Assembly: GCA_021736965.1 (NCBI GenBank)
Contig: JAIPEV010000111.1
Location: 1-6,031 of the forward strand
Length of the DNA stretch: 6,031 nt
Direction: 5' to 3'
Origin: Halanaerobiales bacterium
GTDB lineage: Bacteria > Bacillota > Halanaerobiia > Halanaerobiales > M55B127
How positions within the stretch are numbered: position 1 is the first letter of the stretch; the number at the start of each line of letters is the position of its first letter. Below are positions 1 to 4,912 of this stretch, one piece after another. The notes below the pieces were generated by a model that saw only the letters and a list, made by a program, of their open reading frames with translations, ran no database searches and was not told where the DNA came from. Position numbers and translations under genes: made by a program.

Positions 1-49
1 AAAAAACAATAATGATTTAAAACTATGCTTTAATTTAAAACCCATTAGC

Positions 50-72
50 TATAATATAATTATTATATTATA
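50..72. repeat. 23-bp AT-only inverted repeat with promoter-like -10 hexamers
   Basis: Arms TATAATATAAT (50-60) and ATTATATTATA (62-72) are perfect reverse complements around a single T at 61. TATAAT hexamers occur at 50-55 and 69-74, and TATACT occurs at 81-86, so the block probably contains the -10 element of the promoter for the gene at 102. No good TTGACA-like -35 box is visible at the right distance; the best candidates, near 26-32 and 45-50, are weak. The palindrome could be an operator, a cruciform-prone site, or chance in very AT-rich DNA. Confidence 0.5.
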
Positions 73-101
73 ATATTTACTATACTAAGGAGAATGATAT
101 C

Positions 102-1100
102 ATGGGGAAAAAAGATAAAATAATTTTAAAAGAAATAGAAGAATGGCATAATAAAGATATAATTGAAGAAGGGTTATATAGACGTTTATCTTCAATGTAT
201 CAAGAAAATGAATGGGATTTTACCACAATAATAAAATGGGCTTTAATAATTGGTGCTGTAATGATTGGTATCGGGTTAATTTCTTTTATTAGTTTTGTAA
301 TTCAATCTATAATATTTGCAATATTAATTTTATCAGCTTTATCTTTATCAGGTTATTATTATGGATTTAAATTAAAGCAAAGAGATTTTAAATATTATTT
401 TCCTAAGACAGGAAATGCTTTAATTGCTATATCCAGTCTTTTACTAGGTGCAGATATTTTTGCGATAAATAGATTTCTTTTTAATGAAGGTATTTATTGG
501 ACAACTTTGATATTAGTAATATCTATTATATATTTATTTATTGCTTATTTTAAAGAAAATACTTTAGTTTTAGTTTTTAGTTTATTAGGTTTTGCAGCAT
601 GGTTTGGTGCAGAAACAGGCTATATGTCTGGTTGGGGGGCATATTATTTAGGATTAAATTATCCAATGAGATTCGCCGTAATAAGTCCAATAATTATTTT
701 AATTGGATACTTTCATAAGAAATTAGATTTATCTGTTCCAGAATCATTTATACGGACTTATTATTCATTTGGATTATTATTTGTTAATTTATCTTTATGG
801 ATTTTATCTATTTTTGGTCATCAAGGAGGACTAGACAATTGGGGGTTCAGCTCAAATAATATAGAACTTATATTTTTTAGTATTGTATGGCTTACAGCAG
901 ATGCAATCATATTTCTAATAGGTGCAAAGTTTAAGGATAAGATGTTTGTGGGATATGCAGTTACATTTATAATATTAAATTTATATACACGATATTTTGA
1001 ATATTTTTGGGATAAGATGTATAAATCATTGTTTTTTATAGTTTTGGGGGGGATTTCAATAATTATAGGATTATATTTTGAAAAGAAATTGAGTAATTAA
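102..1100 (+). CDS. Polytopic membrane protein, DUF2157-like
   Basis: This 332-residue predicted inner-membrane protein has no known reaction. The first 40 residues are charged and soluble, with a short helical segment (KEIEEWHNKDIIEEGLYRRL) typical of the DUF2157 N-terminus, where a helix ends in a Trp followed by a glycine-poor turn. About nine to ten hydrophobic stretches follow, roughly at 43-65, 67-87, 104-125, 132-150, 153-171, 188-204, 219-239, 255-275, 281-295 and 308-326. The C-terminal pattern YTRYFEYFWDKMYKSLFF (295-312), followed by a last helix and a basic tail, is characteristic of the DUF2157/DUF4401 group. The ATG is set by AAGGAG at 87-92 with a 9-base spacer. The gene stands alone, with 181 bp before the next gene. 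G runs at 634-639 (G6) and 1046-1052 (G7) are unusual in such AT-rich DNA. The family assignment is by remembered pattern only. Confidence 0.75.
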   Translation: MGKKDKIILKEIEEWHNKDIIEEGLYRRLSSMYQENEWDFTTIIKWALIIGAVMIGIGLISFISFVIQSIIFAILILSALSLSGYYYGFKLKQRDFKYYFPKTGNALIAISSLLLGADIFAINRFLFNEGIYWTTLILVISIIYLFIAYFKENTLVLVFSLLGFAAWFGAETGYMSGWGAYYLGLNYPMRFAVISPIIILIGYFHKKLDLSVPESFIRTYYSFGLLFVNLSLWILSIFGHQGGLDNWGFSSNNIELIFFSIVWLTADAIIFLIGAKFKDKMFVGYAVTFIILNLYTRYFEYFWDKMYKSLFFIVLGGISIIIGLYFEKKLSN

Positions 1101-1281
1101 AATGTCTTTCCTAAAGCTAGATGAGTTAGCGATCTGGTTCAGTATTTAAATTGAGATTATCGTAATTCTTTCTGTTGTTAAAACTTGTAGATCAACTAAT
1201 TAGCGAATGTGAAAATAGACACTAACTCTAATCCATGAGACATAAAATGAAATTTCATCTAAAAGAGAGGAGGAGCCTAAA
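1101..1281. other. Intergenic gap, no gene recognised
   Basis: All six frames are closed by frequent stops and no recognisable protein fragment was found on either strand. Two inverted repeats are visible. One has 7-bp arms GAGTTAG (1123-1129) and CTAACTC (1222-1228) separated by 92 bases. The other is a perfect 12-bp palindrome ATGAAATTTCAT (1247-1258) just before the ribosome binding site of the next gene, which could be an operator. There is no GC-rich hairpin with a T tract, so no terminator is called for the upstream gene, and no convincing promoter pair is visible. Slightly higher GC than the flanking genes hints at old, decayed DNA, but this is not demonstrable here. Confidence 0.5.
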
Positions 1282-1938
1282 ATGAATGATGAAAAAGAGA
1301 GAATAAAAAAAGAAAGACGTGTTTGGGAAAAACAGGCCAAATCTTATGATAAAATGACCAAGAGTGTATATGAACATGCTTATAGACTTTCAATAAAAAA
1401 AGCAAAAGAAATATTAGAACCACATCAACAGGTTCTTGAAATAGGATGTGGGACAGGAATAATTACATTTGGTATTGCTGATTCAGTAGAAAATATAACA
1501 GCGATAGATATTTCTCCTAAGATGATAGAAGTAGCTAAAGAAAAGAACAAAAAATTAAATAAAAATAATATAGATTTTAATGCTGCAGATGGATATGAGT
1601 TACCTTATCAAGATAAAGAATTTGATGTTATTTTGCTATTTAATGTTCTTCATATGATTAAAGAACCAGAAAGACAGTTAAGTGAAATATATAGACTACT
1701 GAAAAAAGATGGATATCTTATAACAGCGACTGATTGTTATGGAGAAGTTGTATCATTAAAAGAAAAATTATTATTGTTATTAAAAAAGTTTTTAAATAAA
1801 ATAGGTATCTTACCATATTTAAAAAATTATAAAAAAGATGATTTAATAAATTTATTTGAAAACATGGATTTTCAATTTATCGAAGATGCTATATTACACC
1901 AAGATCCACCTAATTATTATGTTGTTTTAAAAAAATAA
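1282..1938 (+). CDS. Class I SAM-dependent methyltransferase, UbiE/Methyltransf_11-like
   Basis: This is a predicted cytosolic enzyme of 218 residues that transfers a methyl group from S-adenosylmethionine; its acceptor cannot be told from sequence. The Rossmann-fold motifs appear in order: motif I VLEIGCGTGI at 51-60 (SAM-binding glycine loop), the acidic residue after strand 2 at D76 in AIDIS (ribose hydroxyls), A102-D103 (adenine region), FDVILLFNVLHMI at 114-126 (strand 4), and LLKKDGYL at 139-146 before strand 5. The C-terminal part (about 155-218), with a basic, Leu-rich helix at 158-171, is the likely substrate-binding region. The length is normal for small stand-alone members. The ATG follows GAGGAGG (1267-1273) at an 8-base spacing. 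It may be co-transcribed with the next two genes, the gap to the following ATG being 38 bases. Small-molecule or quinone-type substrates are guesses by family only. Confidence 0.88.
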   Translation: MNDEKERIKKERRVWEKQAKSYDKMTKSVYEHAYRLSIKKAKEILEPHQQVLEIGCGTGIITFGIADSVENITAIDISPKMIEVAKEKNKKLNKNNIDFNAADGYELPYQDKEFDVILLFNVLHMIKEPERQLSEIYRLLKKDGYLITATDCYGEVVSLKEKLLLLLKKFLNKIGILPYLKNYKKDDLINLFENMDFQFIEDAILHQDPPNYYVVLKK

Positions 1939-1965
1939 AGTAGTGTTACATATTAAAATAAACCT

Positions 1966-1972
1966 GGGTGAT
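1966..1972 (+). promoter_or_regulatory. Ribosome binding site that fixes the GrpB-family start
   Basis: GGGTGAT matches the extended anti-Shine-Dalgarno target (GGTGAT) and lies 4 bases before ATG at 1977; counted from GGTG the spacing is 6. The alternative in-frame GTG at 1968 lies within this site and has no ribosome binding site of its own, so ATG 1977 is preferred. Confidence 0.7.
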
Positions 1973-1976
1973 TATT

Positions 1977-2558
1977 ATGAGAAAAAATTTATCTGAACTG
2001 ACATTAGAAGAACTTTGGGAATTATTCCCGATAATTTTAGATGTACATAATCCAGAATATAAAAAATGGTATTTAAAAGAAAAAGAAAATATTGAAAAAG
2101 TAGTAGGTACAAATAAGATTGAAAGAATTAATCATATTGGGAGTACGGCAGTTGAAGGATTAATTGCAAAACCAATAGTGGATATTCTATTAGAAGTAGA
2201 TTATAATACAGATATTAATAATTTAAAATTAAGATTAGAAAATTCCGGATGGAGACTTATGTCATCTGAAGAAGAAACAGATTTAAAACTGTCATTTAAT
2301 AAAGGTTATACACCAGATGGATTTGCTGAAAAAGTATTTCATCTTCATCTTCGATTTTTAGGAGATTGGGATGAATTATATTTTAGAGATTTTCTTAAGA
2401 TGCATAAAGGGATTGCTAAAAAATATGGTGAATTAAAACAAAAATTAAAAAGACAATATGAACATAATAGAGATGGATATACAGAGGCAAAAACAGCTTT
2501 TATTAAAAAATGGACAAATCAGGCAAGAAAAGAATTCCCTAAAAGATATTTGCCCTGA
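1977..2558 (+). CDS. GrpB/UPF0157 family protein, nucleotidyltransferase-like fold
   Basis: This 193-residue soluble protein belongs to the GrpB (UPF0157) family. The family has a nucleotidyltransferase-like fold, and some actinobacterial members are fused to dephospho-CoA kinase; its reaction is not established. Diagnostic residues are the HIGSTAV loop at 53-59 with the G-S of the nucleotidyltransferase signature, KPIVDI at 65-70 supplying the conserved Asp (D69), and FHLHLR at 121-126 with two conserved histidines. A WDELYFRDFL segment (131-140) and a Lys/Glu-rich helical tail follow, as usual for the family. The length is typical. Starting at ATG 1977 gives the N-terminus MRKNLSELTLEELWELFPI, a form common in Firmicute homologues; a GTG three codons upstream is less likely. 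The gene is 38 bases after the methyltransferase and 45 before the next gene, so shared transcription is plausible. The specific role is unknown. Confidence 0.88.
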   Translation: MRKNLSELTLEELWELFPIILDVHNPEYKKWYLKEKENIEKVVGTNKIERINHIGSTAVEGLIAKPIVDILLEVDYNTDINNLKLRLENSGWRLMSSEEETDLKLSFNKGYTPDGFAEKVFHLHLRFLGDWDELYFRDFLKMHKGIAKKYGELKQKLKRQYEHNRDGYTEAKTAFIKKWTNQARKEFPKRYLP

Positions 2559-2603
2559 GATGATTATTTTTTACGTTACGAAGCAGCATTAAGGAGGAAA
2601 AAT

Positions 2604-3011
2604 ATGGATATTCCAAAAAATATTAAAGATCTACTAGAAAATGAAAGGTTTTGTACGATGGCTACGTGTTTTGATAATAAGCCCTATTTATCGTTAATGA
2701 ATTTCACATATGTTGAGGCAGAAAATAAAGTTATTTTAAGCAGCAGAATTAATAGTAAAAAATATTCTAATATTCAAAAGAACAAAAATATATCATTACT
2801 GATATCATCAATTTCTGATGGAATCAGTGCTACTTTTTTAGGAACTGCTGTAACAATGGAGGATAAAGAAGGAAAGCATTATAGAGAAATGCATATAGAA
2901 AAGAATAATATGCCTCAATTTATTATCGGAGAAAATATCGGGTTAATTGTTTTTAGTATTGAAGAAATAATTGTTTCTGACAAACAGGATCAAGTTAAAT
3001 ATATTAATTGA
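2604..3011 (+). CDS. Pyridoxamine 5'-phosphate oxidase family (split-barrel flavin-binding) protein
   Basis: This 135-residue cytosolic protein has the split beta-barrel pattern of small PNPOx-like proteins. Such proteins bind FMN, F420 or heme and often act as reductases or oxidases of unknown substrate. The opening helix IPKNIKDLLENERFCTMAT (3-21) leads into the first strands; the stretch KPYLSLMNFTYV (26-37) and the following VILSSRINSKKYSNIQKNKNISLLI (43-67) match the usual core, in which the SSR..KKY.NI.KN segment contributes phosphate-binding basic residues. FLGTAVTM (78-85) is the expected later strand. It is too short to be true PdxH (about 200 residues) and lacks the PdxH C-terminal signature, so vitamin B6 synthesis is not implied. 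The start is clear: AAGGAGG (2591-2597) lies 6 bases before ATG. It is likely the last gene of the trio starting at 1282. The cofactor is not predictable from sequence alone. Confidence 0.8.
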   Translation: MDIPKNIKDLLENERFCTMATCFDNKPYLSLMNFTYVEAENKVILSSRINSKKYSNIQKNKNISLLISSISDGISATFLGTAVTMEDKEGKHYREMHIEKNNMPQFIIGENIGLIVFSIEEIIVSDKQDQVKYIN

Positions 3012-3019
3012 ATTTATAC

Positions 3020-3038
3020 TAATATCACTCTGATATTA
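3020..3038. repeat. Short stem-loop after the PNPOx-like gene
   Basis: The arms TAATATCA (3020-3027) and TGATATTA (3031-3038) are a perfect 8-bp inverted repeat with a 3-base loop, 8 bases past the stop codon. The stem is AT-rich and is not followed by a T tract, so a Rho-independent terminator is unlikely. It could stabilise the 3' end of the mRNA. It overlaps the start of the decayed methyltransferase fragment and may be incidental. Confidence 0.4.
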
Positions 3039-3130
3039 CTGGGGCCGAATACTCGAAAGATTCAGTTACATTAGCAGTAGTTGCCAAAAAGTTATGATCA
3101 AAAAATTAGATTTTACTTTAGCATTTAAAA
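3023..3130 (+). pseudogene. Frameshifted relic of a METTL10-like methyltransferase (partial)
   Basis: Between a stop at 3020-3022 and a stop at 3095-3097, one frame reads YHSDITGAEYSKDSVTLA and then VVAKKL. This resembles the motif around strand 2 of class I methyltransferases of the METTL10/EFM4-like type, where GY..(I/L)TG(I/V)DYS..(A/S)(V/I).LA is usual. Here the acidic residue is Glu instead of Asp. Shifting frame at 3094 continues with MIKKLDFTLAF, which fits the family's next segment (KK(L)...IDF..A) leading to the adenine-binding strand. The glycine-rich motif I, the catalytic region and the C-terminus are missing, and no start or ribosome binding site is present. The piece is unrelated to the intact methyltransferase at 1282. 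The match rests on a short stretch and remembered consensus, so chance cannot be excluded. Confidence 0.5.
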
Positions 3131-3167
3131 ACCAAATATTTTTAAAGCGAAAGGATGTATCAACATT

Positions 3168-4103
3168 ATGGGTAAATATATATTTTATATAATAATTGTG
3201 GTTGCATTAATTCTAATACCTGTTCTCTTTACTTACCCTTCATTTCTAAAGCAGATGAATCAAGTGAAACAGGAAATTAAAAACGAGAGTAATTTAATAG
3301 AAACTAAGTTTGGTACAATGGAATATGCAATTCGCGGGAAAGGAAAACCTGTTCTTCTAATCCACGGAGCTGGTGGTGGTTTTGACCAGGGATTATGGCT
3401 GGGTGATATATGTTTAGAAGATAATTATTTATTTATAGCTCCTTCTAAATTTGGTTATCTAAATTCAGATATTCCTGAAGAATATTCTGCAAAGCTTCAA
3501 GCAGAACAATATAAAATTCTTTTAGATAATTTAGGTATTGAAAAAGTTATTTTGATTGGTGTTTCAGCAGGAGGAACTTCATCAATGCAGTTTGCAAATG
3601 ATTATCCTGAAAAAGTAGAAAAACTGATTCTCTTGAGTGCAGTCAGTATGCCGCCAAACCCAAATGACAAAGATCCATTTTTTATTAAAATAATTCAATT
3701 TATTCAAAAATCAGATTATGCATATTGGGTATTCACAAAAGCTTTTGAGAAACAGATGTTAAGTTTATTAGGGATTCCTTTAGATGATTATAAACAATTT
3801 ACAATAGAGCAAAAACAACTTGCAAAAAATATGTTAGAAGTGATGCATCCCATGTCATTAAGATATGATGGAACTATTGTTGATGGATTAATAATTAAAG
3901 ATTTTGATATACCCCAAAATATTAAAGCACCCACTTTAATAATGCACTCCAAAAACGATGGTTTAGTCAGCTATAGTCATGCAGAATATTCAAATAAAAA
4001 TATAGAAAGTTCAAAGCTTATTCTCTATAATAAAGGAGGACATGGAATACTATCAGAATTAGAGGATGCTAGAAAACAGATTGAAATATTTCTTAATAAT
4101 TAA
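3168..4103 (+). CDS. Membrane-anchored alpha/beta hydrolase
   Basis: This 311-residue alpha/beta-hydrolase-fold protein is probably an esterase- or lipase-like enzyme; the substrate is unknown. An uncleaved signal anchor (residues about 4-22, one Lys before a long hydrophobic run) suggests the catalytic domain faces outside the membrane, with a short helical linker at 25-42. VLLIHGAGGG (62-71) carries the HG oxyanion-hole motif. The nucleophile elbow is GVSAG at 131-135 with S133. TLIMHSKNDGLV (256-267) gives the acid D264, and KGGHG (289-293) gives H292, so the triad is complete. The region 161-245 forms a helical cap with several aromatic residues. The ribosome binding site AAGGATG (3151-3157), 10 bases before ATG, is modest. 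The gene is 57 bases upstream of a small membrane-protein gene and may share its transcript. Haloperoxidase-, MhpC- or BioH-like annotations are possible, but nothing favours one. Confidence 0.87.
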   Translation: MGKYIFYIIIVVALILIPVLFTYPSFLKQMNQVKQEIKNESNLIETKFGTMEYAIRGKGKPVLLIHGAGGGFDQGLWLGDICLEDNYLFIAPSKFGYLNSDIPEEYSAKLQAEQYKILLDNLGIEKVILIGVSAGGTSSMQFANDYPEKVEKLILLSAVSMPPNPNDKDPFFIKIIQFIQKSDYAYWVFTKAFEKQMLSLLGIPLDDYKQFTIEQKQLAKNMLEVMHPMSLRYDGTIVDGLIIKDFDIPQNIKAPTLIMHSKNDGLVSYSHAEYSNKNIESSKLILYNKGGHGILSELEDARKQIEIFLNN

Positions 4104-4160
4104 AAAAAAGTCAATATTTTTTATTGCTTAAAAAAAATAGTTAAGGAGAGTTTAAAGAAG

Positions 4161-4529
4161 ATGAATATTTTAACTCTGTTTTATATTTTAAATGCAACTT
4201 TATTAATACTTCATGAAATTGAATCAGCTTATGAGAAAGAATGGGAAATATTAAAATTGCCAGGAAAGATTACGGGTTTTCTTTTGCTGCATATTCCAAT
4301 TCTATTTATTCTATTTTATGGGTTATTAGAAATTGATAGATTAACAGATATTGGACTTATACTAGCTTTAACAACAGGGTTGGGAGGTATTATACCATTC
4401 CTAATTCACAAAAAATTCGTTAAAAGAAGAGAAAAATTTAATTTATTAATTTCAAATATCATAATTTATGCAAATTTGTTATCTGGAATTATTACTTTTT
4501 CTTATTCAGTATATTTATTATCTTATTAA
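4161..4529 (+). CDS. Small four-helix membrane protein, DUF6713-like
   Basis: This 122-residue predicted integral membrane protein has hydrophobic segments near 4-17, 37-55, 64-82 and 96-119. The conserved-looking part is HEIESAYEKEWE at 18-29, directly after the first segment, followed by LPGKITGFLLLHIPI with a second His (H44) inside helix 2 and a third (H83) after helix 3. The HEI.SAY..EWE signature and the LLH in helix 2 recall the DUF6713 family of unknown function; this is from memory. The acidic/His cluster at a membrane boundary could bind a metal, which is an inference from composition only. AAGGAG (4143-4148) is 12 bases before ATG, a rather long spacer, with a second weak purine run closer to the start. 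It follows the hydrolase by 57 bases on the same strand. Confidence 0.7.
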   Translation: MNILTLFYILNATLLILHEIESAYEKEWEILKLPGKITGFLLLHIPILFILFYGLLEIDRLTDIGLILALTTGLGGIIPFLIHKKFVKRREKFNLLISNIIIYANLLSGIITFSYSVYLLSY

Positions 4530-4600
4530 TATAAATTATTAAATGAGAAGTTAATTATAAGATACTATTAATTTACGATAAATCTTAAGGAGGTGTATTT

Positions 4601-4738
4601 TTGATATTTTCAGTGAATCAATCAAGGTTTTTGCCGATTAATACGATTATTTTATTTTCAGTGATCTTTGTATTTTTTTCATTAATCTTACCGAATTATA
4701 GCCGAGAAAGCCTCGCTTATTTTGATGGGCGGGGATGA
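4601..4738 (+). CDS. Possible 45-residue single-pass membrane peptide, TTG start
   Basis: A Shine-Dalgarno sequence AAGGAGGTG (4587-4595), nearly full complementarity to 16S rRNA, sits 5 bases before a TTG at 4601. The frame is open for 45 codons to TGA at 4736. The product would start MIFSVNQSRFLPINTI, have one hydrophobic helix at about 14-30 (TIILFSVIFVFFSLIL) and a short polar tail ending FDGRG. The last 14 codons lie in the stem-loop at 4698-4747, which suggests either a tiny membrane peptide whose stop is embedded in its terminator, or the surviving 5' end of a longer membrane-protein gene cut by rearrangement next to the IS element. No family is recognised. The ribosome binding site is the main reason for calling it. 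Confidence 0.45.
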   Translation: MIFSVNQSRFLPINTIILFSVIFVFFSLILPNYSRESLAYFDGRG

Positions 4739-4756
4739 ATCGGCTATTTTGATTTT
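4698..4756 (+). terminator. Two-part stem-loop followed by T-rich stretch, possible terminator
   Basis: The outer arms ATAGCCGA (4698-4705) and TCGGCTAT (4740-4747) pair perfectly. An inner stem CCTCGC (4711-4716) with GCGGGG (4729-4734) pairs with one G-T wobble. The two stems are joined by a symmetric 5x5 internal loop and capped by a 12-base loop. TTTTGATTTT follows (4747-4756). It is by far the most GC-rich structure in the intergenic DNA here. The T tract is interrupted, so termination is likely but not certain. Alternatives are a structured RNA or an end-structure of the neighbouring IS200/IS605-type element. Confidence 0.5.
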
Positions 4757-4791
4757 AGTCAAGTTAGAAATTAAAGATTTTATAAAAGCTC

Positions 4792-4821
4792 TTGAAATAA
4801 AACATATGTTTGTGTTATAAT
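4792..4821 (+). promoter_or_regulatory. Sigma-A-type promoter of tnpB
   Basis: TTGAAA at 4792-4797 and a perfect TATAAT at 4816-4821 are separated by 18 bases, and a TGTG stretch just upstream of the -10 may help. Transcription would start near 4828, giving an 85-base leader before ATG at 4913. It is the best promoter match in the window. Confidence 0.72.
4800..4811. promoter_or_regulatory. 12-bp palindrome in the tnpB promoter spacer, LexA-box-like
   Basis: AAACATATGTTT is a perfect palindrome lying entirely between the -35 and -10 boxes, where a bound repressor would block RNA polymerase. Its core AACATATGTT satisfies the inner positions of the Gram-positive SOS box (CGAAC-N4-GTTCG type), but the outer G/C positions are A/T here. 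It could be a LexA operator variant, another repressor's site, or chance in AT-rich DNA. Confidence 0.4.
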
Positions 4822-4858
4822 GTAGTTAATATTTAGTAGATTTTGTTGCGGTTGCCGG

Positions 4859-4888
4859 TAGTGTTAGTTCTGAAAATATCTAACATTA
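4859..4888 (+). repeat. Hairpin in the tnpB leader
   Basis: TAGTGTTAG (4859-4867) pairs with CTAACATTA (4880-4888), nine pairs with one G-T wobble and a 12-base loop. It ends 12 bases before the ribosome binding site AAAGGTG (4900-4906). A small CGG-TTG-CCG hairpin (4849-4857) lies just upstream. Such imperfect palindromes are common near IS200/IS605 left ends and in leaders that limit transposase or nuclease expression; which applies here is unknown. Confidence 0.45.
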
Positions 4889-4912
4889 TATTAAAAAGCA
4901 AAGGTGTTTAAT

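Noticed and set aside
1101..1281. Integron attC site, suggested by single small genes in one direction and GTTAGCG-like core
   Set aside because: The core does not fit GTTRRRY, the repeat order is reversed from an attC site, and no comparable site recurs between the other genes.
1968..1976. GTG start for the GrpB-family gene
   Set aside because: The codon is part of the ribosome binding site for ATG 1977 and adds three residues not expected in the family.
1282..3011. Novel defence or metabolite operon of methyltransferase, GrpB and PNPOx-like genes
   Set aside because: All three are common stand-alone families; close spacing alone does not show joint function.
3094..3189. Separate 31-codon ORF starting ATG at 3094
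   Set aside because: It has no ribosome binding site, overlaps the hydrolase start, and its first part reads better as a frameshifted continuation of the methyltransferase relic.
4115..4139. A/T stem TATTTTTT/AAAAAATA after the hydrolase as a terminator
   Set aside because: The stem has no G-C pairs and no T tract follows; it is expected by chance in such sequence.
4904..4912. GTG start for tnpB
   Set aside because: The GTG lies within AAAGGTG, the ribosome binding site of ATG 4913.
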